Shown here piece after piece: positions 37,834 to 46,657 of a stretch of 64,000 nt of DNA. A program made the translations under genes and the position numbers. This DNA is from Rhizobiales bacterium CCH10-E5 (GTDB taxonomy: Bacteria > Pseudomonadota > Alphaproteobacteria > Rhizobiales > Beijerinckiaceae), in assembly GCA_001556125.1 (NCBI GenBank), contig LSIG01000136.1, positions 62,001 through 126,000 on the forward strand, in the 5' to 3' direction. Below the pieces are notes generated by a model. It saw nothing but the letters and a program-made list of their open reading frames with translations. It searched no databases and was not told the DNA's origin. Position 1 is the stretch's first letter. Each line of letters starts with the position of its first letter.

Positions 37834-38763
37834 TCAGAGCGCGGCGCGCGGGTCGGTCTTCGCGACGCGCGCGAGCAGATAGTCGACTTCGGTCTTGGCC
37901 AGGGCGCTGATCGCCGAGCCCGGCTTGCGCTGGGCATCGCTGGCGAGGATGCCGCGCTTCATCAGCGTGTATTTGCGAACCGCGAGGCCGGCACCGAGCT
38001 GCTGCTCGTAGCGCAGCAGCGGCAGATGCGCGTCGAAGATGTCATGCGCCTCGTCGCGCTTGCCGGCCTTCTGCAGTTTCACGACGTCGATCAGCAGTTC
38101 CGGGAAGGCGTAGCCGGTCATCGCGCCGTCGGCGCCGCGCTCCATCTCGAAATCGAGGAAGAGGCCGCCATTGCCGGTGAGGATCGAGATCGGGCGAAGC
38201 GAACCCTCCTTCTGGAACTTGCGGAGCGTCGAGATCTTCTCCAGCCCCGGCCAGTCCTCGTGCTTGAGCATGACGCAGGAGGGATTGTCGGTGACGATCT
38301 TGCGGATCACGGCCGGCGTCATCACCACCGAGAGCGTCAGCGGATAATCCTGGATGACGAAGGGGATGTCGGTGCCGATCGCCTCGACGGCCTGGGCGTA
38401 GTAGCCGGTGATCTGGTCGTCGGTGCGCAGGCTCGGCGGCGGCGCGATCATGACGCCGGCAGCGCCCAGCTCCATCGACTGGCGCGCCAGCGTGCGCATG
38501 GCGGCGAAGCCCGGCGCCGAGACGCCGACGATCACCGGCTTGCCCGGCATGCCGGCCACCGCCGTCTTGACGATGCGCAGCGATTCCTCCGGCTCGAGCT
38601 TGGGCGCCTCGCCCATGATGCCGAGCACCGTCGTGCCGTCCGAGCCGATCTCGTCATAGAAGGCGAAGAGCTTCTCGGTCGAAGCCCAGTCGACGGAGCC
38701 ATCCGGATTGAACGGGGTCGGCGCGATCGGGAAGACACCAGCGGCGTCGGCGGTCAGGGTCAT
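37834..38763 (-). CDS. Dihydrodipicolinate synthase family aldolase/dehydratase
   Basis: About 309-aa TIM-barrel of the DHDPS/N-acetylneuraminate lyase family. The Schiff-base Lys167 lies in MLKHEDWPG and the catalytic Tyr140 in QDYPLT. The phosphate-like GT(T)VLGIMGEAPKLE motif replaces the GTTGE of true DapA, indicating a substrate other than lysine-pathway intermediates. Start: ATG 38763, with a GTG two codons upstream as an alternative. It is 41 bp downstream of the FAH-family gene on the same strand; the pair suggests catabolism of a 2-keto acid, substrate unknown. Confidence 0.85.
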   Translation of the reverse strand: MTLTADAAGVFPIAPTPFNPDGSVDWASTEKLFAFYDEIGSDGTTVLGIMGEAPKLEPEESLRIVKTAVAGMPGKPVIVGVSAPGFAAMRTLARQSMELGAAGVMIAPPPSLRTDDQITGYYAQAVEAIGTDIPFVIQDYPLTLSVVMTPAVIRKIVTDNPSCVMLKHEDWPGLEKISTLRKFQKEGSLRPISILTGNGGLFLDFEMERGADGAMTGYAFPELLIDVVKLQKAGKRDEAHDIFDAHLPLLRYEQQLGAGLAVRKYTLMKRGILASDAQRKPGSAISALAKTEVDYLLARVAKTDPRAAL

Positions 38764-38804
38764 GGACACGGCTTTCCTGCGGGGTGGAGACGGGTTGGGG
38801 CGGC

Positions 38805-39491
38805 TCAGGCGATGCGGGTGCGGACGGTGCCGACGCCGGCGATCTCGCCTTCGAGCACGTCGCCACGGACGACAGCCGCGACGCCTTCCGGGGTGCCGGT
38901 GAAGATCAGGTCGCCGGGCGCGAGCTCGACCAGCCCGGAGAGATAGGCGATCGTCTCGGGCACGTTCCAGATCTGCTTGGCGAGGTCCGAGCTCTGGCGC
39001 GGCACGCCGTTGACGACGAGTTCGATCTTGCCGGCGGCGGGATGGCCGATCTGGCTGGCGGGGGCGATCTCGCCGATGGGGCCGGAGAGATCGAAGCCCT
39101 TGGCCATGTCCCAGGGACGGCCGGCCTTCTTGGCGGCCGCCTGGAGGTCACGGCGGGTCATGTCAAGGCCGGCGGCATAGCCGAAGACATGGGCGAGCGC
39201 GTCGGCCTCGGCGATGTCCTTGCCGCCGGAGCCGATGGCGACCACCAGCTCCATCTCGTGGTGGAGATCGGCGGTTTTGGTCGGATAGGGCGTGTCGGCG
39301 CCGTTGATGACCAGCGCGTCGGCGGGCTTGGTGAAGAAGAAGGGCTCCTCGCGGTCGGGATCGCCGCCCATCTCGCGGGTGTGTTCGGCGTAGTTGCGGC
39401 CGACGCAGAAGACGCGGCGCACCGGGAACATCCCGCCGCCCGCCACCGGCACGGCCGTCACCGCCGGCGGATCGATCACGTAAGTCGTCAT
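38805..39491 (-). CDS. Fumarylacetoacetate hydrolase family protein (fumarylpyruvate hydrolase-like)
   Basis: 228-aa FAH-family enzyme of the short FAHD1/NagK type. [10 protein letters not shown] opens the fold, [12 protein letters not shown] and [11 protein letters not shown] supply the metal-binding acidic residues, and [20 protein letters not shown] closes it. Such enzymes hydrolyse or decarboxylate acylpyruvates. AGGAG 9 nt upstream of the ATG supports the start. It is the first gene of a two-gene unit with the DHDPS-family enzyme and diverges from the cold-shock gene. Confidence 0.88.
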   Translation of the reverse strand: MTTYVIDPPAVTAVPVAGGGMFPVRRVFCVGRNYAEHTREMGGDPDREEPFFFTKPADALVINGADTPYPTKTADLHHEMELVVAIGSGGKDIAEADALAHVFGYAAGLDMTRRDLQAAAKKAGRPWDMAKGFDLSGPIGEIAPASQIGHPAAGKIELVVNGVPRQSSDLAKQIWNVPETIAYLSGLVELAPGDLIFTGTPEGVAAVVRGDVLEGEIAGVGTVRTRIA

Positions 39492-39649
39492 GGGGAGGCT
39501 CTCCTGCGCTCTTGTCGGCGTCGTTCATGCGTGAGCGCGGCGCGGCGGGCAAGGCCCCCGCCCGCGCCCGGCCTTGCTCCTGCGGCATGTCGCGCCGGCC
39601 GGACCGGCGCAGCTCAAGATGATTCAAATTCTCGTTGTGCGGCGCGTCA

Positions 39650-39679
39650 TTGCAACCGGAGCGAATTGCCCCCTACAGT
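39650..39679 (+). promoter_or_regulatory. Putative promoter of the cold-shock gene
   Basis: TTGCAA (39650-39655) and TACAGT (39674-39679), separated by 18 bp, give a plausible housekeeping promoter that leaves a leader of about 45 nt. Cold-shock mRNAs often have structured leaders; a short GC hairpin (CGGCTCGGCATGTGCCGGG) lies between. Confidence 0.4.
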
Positions 39680-39729
39680 AGGTTCGGCTCGGCATGTGCC
39701 GGGCTGAACTGAGACCGAAGGAACATCAC

Positions 39730-39939
39730 GTGGCCACAGGTACTGTGAAATGGTTCAACGAGACCAAGGGTTATGGCTTCATCACCCCTGATCAGGGCGG
39801 GCAGGACGTGTTCGTGCATATCAGCGCGGTCGAGCGCTCCGGCATGCGCGGCCTGAACGAGGGCCAGAAGATCAGCTACGATCTCGAGGCGGACCGCAAG
39901 ACCGGCAAGTCGTCGGCCGTCAACCTCAAGACGGCGTGA
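39730..39939 (+). CDS. Cold-shock protein (CspA family)
   Basis: 69-aa single-domain nucleic-acid chaperone. RNP1 KGYGFI and RNP2 VFVHIS are intact, and the start TGTVKWFNETKG is canonical. It starts at GTG 39730 with AAGGA 7 nt upstream; an in-frame ATG further upstream adds an unconserved 12 residues. Paralogues are usually several per genome, so a specific symbol is not given. Confidence 0.95.
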   Translation: MATGTVKWFNETKGYGFITPDQGGQDVFVHISAVERSGMRGLNEGQKISYDLEADRKTGKSSAVNLKTA

Positions 39940-40142
39940 GTTGACTGCGAGACGGGAGGCCGATCGGCGGCGTCGCTTCCCGAGCCACTGCGAATCTCTC
40001 TCGATCTACCCGGACTGAAGACGATTCCCGGCATGCCCGTCGCCTCGATGGCGGCGGTGAGGTTTCCCGAAAGCGAGGCCAGGCCTCCGCGAGCGGAAGG
40101 CGGCCACTCCCTCCCCGATCCGTTGCATCCCATCCGGGCGTC

Positions 40143-40892
40143 TCACGCCGCGGCGGCGCGTGAGTGTCGTGGCAGCGGGCAGAACGAGCCGCAATCGGCC
40201 ATGCCGGGCAGCAGATAGCGCAGGCAGCAGATCTTCCGCTGGCAGTTCTCCATCGGCGCGAGTGCGGAGGGCCGCAGGGCGCCGTCGAGCGGGTTTTTCC
40301 GGCCTGCCGACGTGAGGGCCGCGGTCAGCAGCGCCTGGGCCTCGGCCAAACCCTGGCGATCGACGCGCGGATCGGCCGCGCATTGCTGGACACTCCAGGC
40401 CAGGCTGACGGCGGCATTGTTCCAGAGCAGCTTCGCCGAGACCCCGAAATGGCCCGCGAGTAACGTAATCAGCGGGGAGACATGCCTCTCGATCAGGGAT
40501 TCGAGCCCAACCTTCGCCGGGCGGGGCGGGAGCGGATGCTCGGGCGGGATCACGACGCCGGCCGTGCAGCCATTGTCATGCAGGGCGAAGCGCCCTCCTT
40601 CGAGGGCGACCGGCAGGCCGACCCCGCCCAGAAGCTGGACCACCGTGGCCGGGACAATCGTGTTGGAGAAGTGCCACTGGCTCCACATCGAAACGATGGC
40701 GCGCGGCTCGCCGCCGGCTTGGGTCGCGCCGAAGCGGTCGATCAGCTCGCGCAACGTGGCCAGTTCCAGCAGGCGGCGCCCGTCCAGATGCGCCGCGCCG
40801 TCATCGACGCGCAGGCTGCCGGCGAAACGGGCCAGATCCCCCGCGAAGAGGCCAGCCAGATCGAACGCCGCCGGAACCGGGACCGGGGCCAT
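40143..40892 (-). CDS. fhuF: Siderophore-iron reductase FhuF family
   Basis: 249-aa cytoplasmic ferric-siderophore reductase. The C-terminal [2Fe-2S] motif has Cys222, Cys223, Cys234 and Cys238 (KICCLRYLL and DCGSFCP). E. coli FhuF has CC-x10-C-x2-C, while here the last spacing is x3. The upstream core includes MWSQWHFSNTIVP. It ends the operon after the TonB receptor and MFS transporter, with 6 bp between it and the MFS stop. Its role is to release iron from the imported siderophore. Confidence 0.88.
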   Translation of the reverse strand: MAPVPVPAAFDLAGLFAGDLARFAGSLRVDDGAAHLDGRRLLELATLRELIDRFGATQAGGEPRAIVSMWSQWHFSNTIVPATVVQLLGGVGLPVALEGGRFALHDNGCTAGVVIPPEHPLPPRPAKVGLESLIERHVSPLITLLAGHFGVSAKLLWNNAAVSLAWSVQQCAADPRVDRQGLAEAQALLTAALTSAGRKNPLDGALRPSALAPMENCQRKICCLRYLLPGMADCGSFCPLPRHSRAAAA

Positions 40893-40898
40893 GGCCTC

Positions 40899-42134
40899 TC
40901 AGCCTGCCTGCGCGCGCGCGAAGCGCGGGATCAGCGTCGACACGCCGAGGGCGAGCACGGCGGCGGCGGCGAAGCAGGCGGCATAGCCCAGCCTGTCGCC
41001 CGCATATCCCGCGATGCGCCAGCCGACGAGGCTGACGATCGAATCCATGCTCTGGAACAGGGTGAAATCGACGCCGGCCTGGTCGAGCGAGGCGCGGCCC
41101 ATCAGCTCCGAATAGAGCGCGACGAAGCCCAGTGCGAGCGTGCCGGCCGAGGCGAGATAGATCGCCATCAGCGCCACCGGCGCATCGAGCTTCAGATGGG
41201 CGACGACGGCGAAGGCGAGCATGACGAGCATCTGGATGCCGAGCGTCCAGCCCATCACGCGATAGGCGCCGATGCGACGCAGGATCCAGCCGCCGCCGAG
41301 CGCGCCCGCCAGCCCGAGCGCGGTGACGCCGAGCCCGTTCAGCGTGCCGATCGCGGTGAGGCTGAGGCCGGCATCGACCAGGAAGGGGCCGACCAGCAGC
41401 ATCGACACCTTCTGGCCGAGCACATAGAGCGCGACCAGAGCGAGGCCGGAGCGGATCTCGGGGCGCTTCAGGGCCTGCTTGAGCGACTGGGGCGGCTTGT
41501 CCTGGCGGGCCGCCACCGCGCCGTCCGGCGTCAGCAGGAAGGGGGCCGCGAGCGCGACCAGCGCGCAGGCCATGACCAGCGTCGCCGGCTGCCAGCCCCA
41601 ATGGTCGATCAGGACGAGGAAGAGGCCGCCGCCGATCGCCGAGCCGAGATAGGCGCCGCCGACCTGGGCGGCATTGGCCCAGCCGCGGTCGCGCTCGGCG
41701 AAACTCTCGACCGCATGGCCATCGCAGGCGATGTCGATCGTGGCCGACGAGAAGGAGGCCACCATCATCGCGACCGTCAGCGGGCCGAGCGCGGTCGGGC
41801 CGATCAGCGCGCAGGCGATGACGGCGCCCACCGCAAAGGCGCCGAAGAGCGCGATCGCGCTGCGCGAACGCCGCACCCCGCCATGCGGCGAGCGTAAGCG
41901 CTCCACCGCCGGAGCCCACATGAACTTGAAGGACCAGGGCAGGACGGTGAGCAGGATGAAGGCGATGTCGTCGAGCGAGGCGCCGCTCTTGCGCATCACC
42001 GCCGGCAGGCCGGTGAAGATGACGCCGCCGATGACGCTCTGCGCCACATAGAGCCCGCCCAGCCCGACGACGAGCCGGGCAACCGGGCCCCGGTGCGCAG
42101 CGTCGCCGAGGGCCGCGCCCGCCGCCGCGCTCAC
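40899..42134 (-). CDS. MFS transporter, RhtX/FptX-like siderophore importer
   Basis: 411-aa twelve-helix major facilitator. The N-terminal GGLYVAQSVIGGVIFTGLPAVMRKSG and PWSFKFMWAPAVERLR resemble AmpG/RhtX/FptX single-component inner-membrane permeases that carry ferric siderophores. It starts at GTG 42134, overlapping the stop of the TonB receptor as GTGA (42131-42134), so the two are coupled. Gene context supports siderophore uptake rather than muropeptide import. Confidence 0.85.
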   Translation of the reverse strand: MSAAAGAALGDAAHRGPVARLVVGLGGLYVAQSVIGGVIFTGLPAVMRKSGASLDDIAFILLTVLPWSFKFMWAPAVERLRSPHGGVRRSRSAIALFGAFAVGAVIACALIGPTALGPLTVAMMVASFSSATIDIACDGHAVESFAERDRGWANAAQVGGAYLGSAIGGGLFLVLIDHWGWQPATLVMACALVALAAPFLLTPDGAVAARQDKPPQSLKQALKRPEIRSGLALVALYVLGQKVSMLLVGPFLVDAGLSLTAIGTLNGLGVTALGLAGALGGGWILRRIGAYRVMGWTLGIQMLVMLAFAVVAHLKLDAPVALMAIYLASAGTLALGFVALYSELMGRASLDQAGVDFTLFQSMDSIVSLVGWRIAGYAGDRLGYAACFAAAAVLALGVSTLIPRFARAQAG

Positions 42135-44230
42135 CAGCGGTACCGCAGGCTGGCGAGGACCTTGCGGCCCTGGTTGAAGTAGCAGTAGCCGGCGGTGCAG
42201 ACCTGATCGACCTTGTCGAGCAGATTCTGGGCGTTCACCTGCGCGCTGAAGCCCTTGAGCTTCGGATCGAGCTTCTCGAAATCATAGGTCAGGCGGGCAT
42301 CGACATAGGCCGTCGCGCTGTTGCGGATGATCAGCCGGTTGTAGTCGTCGCCGAAATTGGCACCGGTGTAGCGCACGCCGGCACCGAGCCCGAGGCCGCG
42401 CAGCGGACCGGTGGCGATGTCGTAGCCCGCCCAGACCGAGAAGGCGTGCTTGGGCACGCTGTTGATCTGGTTGCCGACCGTGTCGGGCGAGAGTTTGGTG
42501 ATCTCGGTGTCGGTATAGGCGTAGGAGGCCTGCAGGCTCACCCCGTTGCCGAGCGAGGTCGTCGCGTCGATCTCGAAGCCGCGGGACTCGAAATCGAGCT
42601 GGGTCTGGCGGTTCACCGCATCGACCACGGTGTAGACGATGCCGTCCTTCTGCTTCAGCCAGAAGACCGAGGCATTGATGAAGGCGTTGTAGCCCGGCAC
42701 GGCATATTTCACGCCCGCCTCGGCCGTCTCTCCCTTGGTCGGCTTGGCGACGCCGCCATTCAGCACCGTGCCGGGATTGGGGTTGAAGGAGGTGCCGTAG
42801 CTGACATAGGGCGTCAGCCCGAAATCGGTGACGTAGCTCAGCCCGGCGCGGCCGGTGAAGGCGCCCTCGTCCTGCTTGGAGGGCGCGGTGCCGGGCACGG
42901 TGTAGGTGCTCGAGAGCCAATCGTGCCGGCCGCTCAGCAGCAGGCGCCAGGGGCCCATCTTCATCTCGTCCTGGACATAGGCGCCGATCAGCGTCTGGCG
43001 CTGCTTCGTCGGCTCGGGCAGAGCCGGATCGGAGATGCTGGCGAAGTTGTAGCCGATCCGCGAGCCATAGCTCGCGCGGCCGACGTCGAGCCCGGTCAGG
43101 ACCGTATGGCTGATCGGACCGGTGCGCAGGAGCATCTTGAGATAGGTGTCGGTCGAGATCGCATCGAGGTCTTCCTTGACGCGGCCGGCATAGGTGGTGG
43201 TGCCGAACTTCTCGTCCGTCGACAGCGTCGAGACACGCAGGTTCTGGTGGAACGAGACCGTGTCCGAGAATTTGTGCTCGAACTCGTAGCCGACGCGGCC
43301 CTGCTTCTGGGTGAAGTCGTTATAGGCCGGGTTGAACAGGATCGTCCGCTTGGCCCCGACCGTGGGGAAGATCACCGTCCCGTCGCGCAGCCTGAAGCTG
43401 CCATAATTGTTGTCATAGGCGGTTGAGCCGCCGGTCTTCGAATCCATGTATTCGCCGAGGATGGTGAGCTTGGTATTCTCATTCGGCTTGAAAGTGATGG
43501 CGGGGGCGATGAAGAGGCGGTCGTCGGGGACGCCGGGCAGGCTGGTGTTCGACTCCCGCAGCAGGCCGGTGATCCGGTAGAGGACCGTGCCGGCCTGATT
43601 GGCCGGGCCGCCGAGGTCGAAATTGATCTGTCGGCGGTTGAAGGGCCCGCCCTGGATCTCGACCTCGCCAAATCTCGTCTCGGTCGGGCGCTTCGAGATC
43701 GCGTCGATGATGCCGACGGAGGCGCTGGCGCCATAGAGCGAGGAGGCCGGGCCCTTGAGGATCGAGATCGACTCGAAGCCGTAGGGCTCCATGCGGAACA
43801 GGCCGCTCGGGCTGTTGAAGTTCCGCAGGCCGTCGCGGAAGACGCCGGTATAGGTGATGTCGACGCCGCGGATGGTGAAGCTGTCGAAGCGCGGGTCGAA
43901 GCCGTAGCCGCCGGTGCGGACGCCGGGCGTATAGCCCAGCGCCTCGGTCAGCGATTGCGGGCGGCGCTCCTCGAGCTGCTTCTGCGTGACCGTGTTGACG
44001 GTCTGGGGCGTCTCCGCGACGGGCGTCTCCGTCTTGGTGGCGGTCCGGGTCGTCTTGGGAACGAAGCCGTCATTGGCGACGATGCCGGTAGCGCCGCTAC
44101 CGGGCCGGCGCGCCGCTTCGCCCTGGACGACGATCTCGTCGAGCTGCTCGACGCGCGCCTGCTGGGCGCCGGCAGGCCAGGCTGGAACCAGGGCGGCAAC
44201 AGCCGACAGCGCCATGATCGAGCGGTTCAT
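42131..44230 (-). CDS. TonB-dependent siderophore receptor
   Basis: About 699-aa outer-membrane receptor. Signal peptide ends near GAQ|QA; a TonB box-like DEIVVQGEA follows. The plug domain contains QKQLEERRPQSLTEALGYTPGV and SSLYGASASVGII; the barrel has about 20 strand-like segments and ends in the terminal LASLRYRW with a C-terminal aromatic. A Cys pair near the end (QVCTAGYCYFN) fits the FhuA/FpvA-like siderophore group. GGAG lies upstream of the ATG at 44230. It heads an operon with the MFS permease and FhuF. Confidence 0.92.
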   Translation of the reverse strand: MNRSIMALSAVAALVPAWPAGAQQARVEQLDEIVVQGEAARRPGSGATGIVANDGFVPKTTRTATKTETPVAETPQTVNTVTQKQLEERRPQSLTEALGYTPGVRTGGYGFDPRFDSFTIRGVDITYTGVFRDGLRNFNSPSGLFRMEPYGFESISILKGPASSLYGASASVGIIDAISKRPTETRFGEVEIQGGPFNRRQINFDLGGPANQAGTVLYRITGLLRESNTSLPGVPDDRLFIAPAITFKPNENTKLTILGEYMDSKTGGSTAYDNNYGSFRLRDGTVIFPTVGAKRTILFNPAYNDFTQKQGRVGYEFEHKFSDTVSFHQNLRVSTLSTDEKFGTTTYAGRVKEDLDAISTDTYLKMLLRTGPISHTVLTGLDVGRASYGSRIGYNFASISDPALPEPTKQRQTLIGAYVQDEMKMGPWRLLLSGRHDWLSSTYTVPGTAPSKQDEGAFTGRAGLSYVTDFGLTPYVSYGTSFNPNPGTVLNGGVAKPTKGETAEAGVKYAVPGYNAFINASVFWLKQKDGIVYTVVDAVNRQTQLDFESRGFEIDATTSLGNGVSLQASYAYTDTEITKLSPDTVGNQINSVPKHAFSVWAGYDIATGPLRGLGLGAGVRYTGANFGDDYNRLIIRNSATAYVDARLTYDFEKLDPKLKGFSAQVNAQNLLDKVDQVCTAGYCYFNQGRKVLASLRYRW

Positions 44231-44282
44231 TCCACGTCTCCGGAAGGTGATCTGCCCGGACCCGTAGCGCGATACACAGTCT

Positions 44283-44300
44283 CGGATCAACTCTGATCCG
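44283..44300. promoter_or_regulatory. Inverted repeat upstream of the siderophore operon
   Basis: CGGATCA and TGATCCG flank ACTC, 53 bp upstream of the receptor ATG. The 224-bp gap 44231-44454 is unusually AT-rich between 44300 and 44370 and also holds TTGTTTAGACAA (44331-44342). Either repeat could be an iron-regulator operator (Fur, Irr or RirA), but neither matches a consensus I can confirm. Confidence 0.35.
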
Positions 44301-44454
44301 ACATTGTGCTGTCGATTATTGCCTCAATACTTGTTTAGACAAATTAAAAGGTAAGACAATGACGATGGGTTATCTTTCGCCCCATACCGTTTCCGGTCTT
44401 TCTCGACACACCGACCGGTCCGCCGCGAAGCGCGCGCGTTCACCCTTTCACCCG

Positions 44455-45693
44455 TCAATGCCGCCCCGCCGCGGGCCGAAACAGGCGCCCCTTTTCCGCC
44501 ACCAGCACGATCCCGAGCGCCGCGACACCGCAGAGCGCCACGCTGAGTGTCAGCGGCAGCACGGTGCCGTCGAAATGCTGGCCGATGTAGAAGCCCAACA
44601 GCGCGCCGACGATCGTCGTGACGAAGCCCTGGACCGAGGAGGCCGTGCCGGCGACATGGCCGAGCGGATCCATCGCCATGGCGCCGAAATTGGGCGCGAC
44701 CAGCCCGAAGCAGAACATCGTACCGCCCTGCAGGATAGCGAAGCTCCACAGCGCTTCGTACCCCGACCAGGCGAGGAGGGCATGCAGCCCGGTCAGGCCG
44801 ATATAGGCGAGCAAGGCGCCATGCGAGACGCGGCGCATGCCGAGCCGGCCGACGATGCGTGAATTGAGCAGCGAGGCCGCAGCCATGAACATCGCGATCA
44901 GCGCGAAGATGGTGGTGAACCACTCCGGCGCCCGGAAAACGTCGACAAAGACCTGCTGGGCCGAATTGATGAAGCCGAACAATCCGCCGAGCACGAAGGC
45001 CATCGCCAGCATGTAGCCGACGGCAAGCCGCGTCGTCAGTGTGGTCCGGAACGCCGCGACCACCGTCGCGACCTCGATCGGCTTGCGATCCTCGGGCGCT
45101 TGCGTCTCGCCCAAGCGACGCATGGCCCAGAGCATGACCAGGGCCCCGAAGATCGTCAGCACGCCGAAGATCCAGCGCCAGGGCGCGACCCACAGGATCG
45201 CCTGGCCGATCGACGGCGCGAGGATCGGGACAGCAAGAAAGACGATCATGGCGAGCGACATGACCCGAGCCATGTCGCGGCCGGAATAGCAGTCGCGCAC
45301 GATCGAGACGACGAGCACGCGCGTCGCCGCGGCGCCGATGCCCTGGGCGACGCGCGCGGCCATCATCGTCTCGAAGGAGCCGGCGAAGGCCGCCGCGATG
45401 CTGGCCGCGACATAGACGATCAGGCCGAATAGCAGGATCGGACGGCGGCCGAAGCGGTCGGCGAGCGTGCCGTAGACGATCTGGGCGGAGCCGAAGCCGA
45501 GCAGATAGGCGGTGATGATCCATTGCCGCTCATTGGCGCCCGCGATTCCGAGCGCCTCCGCCATCTGGGGGAGCGCCGGCAGCATCGAGTCGATCGCCAG
45601 CGCATTGGCCGCCATCAGAGCGGCCATCAGGGCGACGAAGGAACGGAAGCTCATGCCGTGGCGGGGCCCGGCGGTCGTCGAAGCGTCGGTCAT
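44455..45693 (-). CDS. Bcr/CflA family MFS efflux transporter
   Basis: 412-aa twelve-helix drug/metabolite exporter. The family marks are IDSMLPALPQMAEAL in helix 1, ADRFGRRPILLFGL in the conserved MFS loop, and SIVRDCYSGRDMARVMSLAM in the Bcr/CflA-specific segment. It begins at ATG 45693; longer in-frame sequence upstream looks non-coding. It sits upstream of the siderophore operon on the same strand, 224 bp away, and could export a siderophore or toxic compound, though this is inference. Confidence 0.88.
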   Translation of the reverse strand: MTDASTTAGPRHGMSFRSFVALMAALMAANALAIDSMLPALPQMAEALGIAGANERQWIITAYLLGFGSAQIVYGTLADRFGRRPILLFGLIVYVAASIAAAFAGSFETMMAARVAQGIGAAATRVLVVSIVRDCYSGRDMARVMSLAMIVFLAVPILAPSIGQAILWVAPWRWIFGVLTIFGALVMLWAMRRLGETQAPEDRKPIEVATVVAAFRTTLTTRLAVGYMLAMAFVLGGLFGFINSAQQVFVDVFRAPEWFTTIFALIAMFMAAASLLNSRIVGRLGMRRVSHGALLAYIGLTGLHALLAWSGYEALWSFAILQGGTMFCFGLVAPNFGAMAMDPLGHVAGTASSVQGFVTTIVGALLGFYIGQHFDGTVLPLTLSVALCGVAALGIVLVAEKGRLFRPAAGRH

Positions 45694-45928
45694 GGCAGCC
45701 TGTCTGGGCGCCTCACGCCTGACGGCGGGCGCAGATGATCGTAAGCCCCTGCCTGTGGCTCTAGGGCTTCGCGAAACGCGTGACAACCCGGTGATTTGGC
45801 CGCTTGTCATGCGCCAGATGCAGAAAATGGTGCCGCGGCAGCGCCGCCCGAGCACCCGGCCGGGTCGCTGTTTCGCCGCTGAGGAGTGACCTGCTATCGT
45901 CGCGGCCAGTTGGGGGAGCCGTGATCCG

Positions 45929-46648
45929 ATGGTCGATACAGGCGCGACGCGACGTGTCGCCGTGGCACAGGGCCTGATGACGGTCGAGGGGTTGTCCGAT
46001 CGCTATGTGCAAGGCCTCGGCCGACCGCTCCGGCTCGTGGCGACGGGGCTTCGACCGATCGGCGGCTTTATCCTCCGCGACGGGCAGATCGAGGATGCGA
46101 TGCGGCTGGAGGGCCGCGCGGAGCCAGACGTCGATCGGCTGATGCGGGTCGGCCATCCCGGTGAAGCGACATCGCTCGGCCTGACCATCCGCCCGGTGGC
46201 CGCGCTGGGTGAGGCGCGCGCCCTGATCGTTCTCAGCTTCGACGACGGGGAGGACAGGCCGGAAGAGGGGTTCCGGGCCGAAATCTTCACTCCGTTGGCG
46301 GTCTTCGATGCCCTCGCCAGTGCAGTTCGCGACGGTAGGGCGCAGCGACTGTCGATCGCGGCGATGACGAGCCTATGGGTGCGGGAGAGCGAGCGCGACG
46401 CCCCCGCCAGCTTGCCGGTGTCCTGGCATCTGGGGCTCGATGCCGAGGGACGGGCGAGCGAACCGGCGCGTGGCCTGGTCGAGAGCCTGGAGTGGCAGCC
46501 GACAGGCATGAACCCCGTCACGGCCCCGGCCGCCATCGACGAGGAGCCCGAGGAGACGACGACGGATCTGCTCGCCCGCATCGACTGGAGCCTGAAGCAG
46601 ATCGCGCTCGTCCTGCTGTTCCTGCTGATCGTGGTGGCGCTGAAGTGA
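45929..46648 (+). CDS. Tail-anchored protein of unknown function
   Basis: 239-aa protein. The soluble part (residues 1-205) is predicted mostly beta/alpha without recognised motifs; the C-terminus (about 218-238) is a single hydrophobic helix, LKQIALVLLFLLIVVALK, with almost no residues beyond it, so it is probably tail-anchored facing the cytoplasm. An acidic EEPEETTTD stretch precedes the anchor. A GGGGGAG lies about 10 nt ahead of the ATG. Convergent with the UPF0104 gene. Confidence 0.65.
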   Translation: MVDTGATRRVAVAQGLMTVEGLSDRYVQGLGRPLRLVATGLRPIGGFILRDGQIEDAMRLEGRAEPDVDRLMRVGHPGEATSLGLTIRPVAALGEARALIVLSFDDGEDRPEEGFRAEIFTPLAVFDALASAVRDGRAQRLSIAAMTSLWVRESERDAPASLPVSWHLGLDAEGRASEPARGLVESLEWQPTGMNPVTAPAAIDEEPEETTTDLLARIDWSLKQIALVLLFLLIVVALK

Positions 46649-46657
46649 GGGCCGGCC

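Noticed and set aside
35609..37882. 757-codon open frame antisense to polA
   Set aside because: polA has every catalytic motif; the antisense translation has no motif or ribosome site.
37834..38763. Naming the gene dapA
   Set aside because: The GTTGE-type substrate motif of lysine-pathway DapA is not present, and the neighbour is an FAH enzyme, not a lysine gene.
44331..44342. TTGTTTAGACAA as an iron-regulator box
   Set aside because: It is a dyad in the right place but matches no Fur, Irr or RirA consensus that I can confirm, so it is only mentioned as context.
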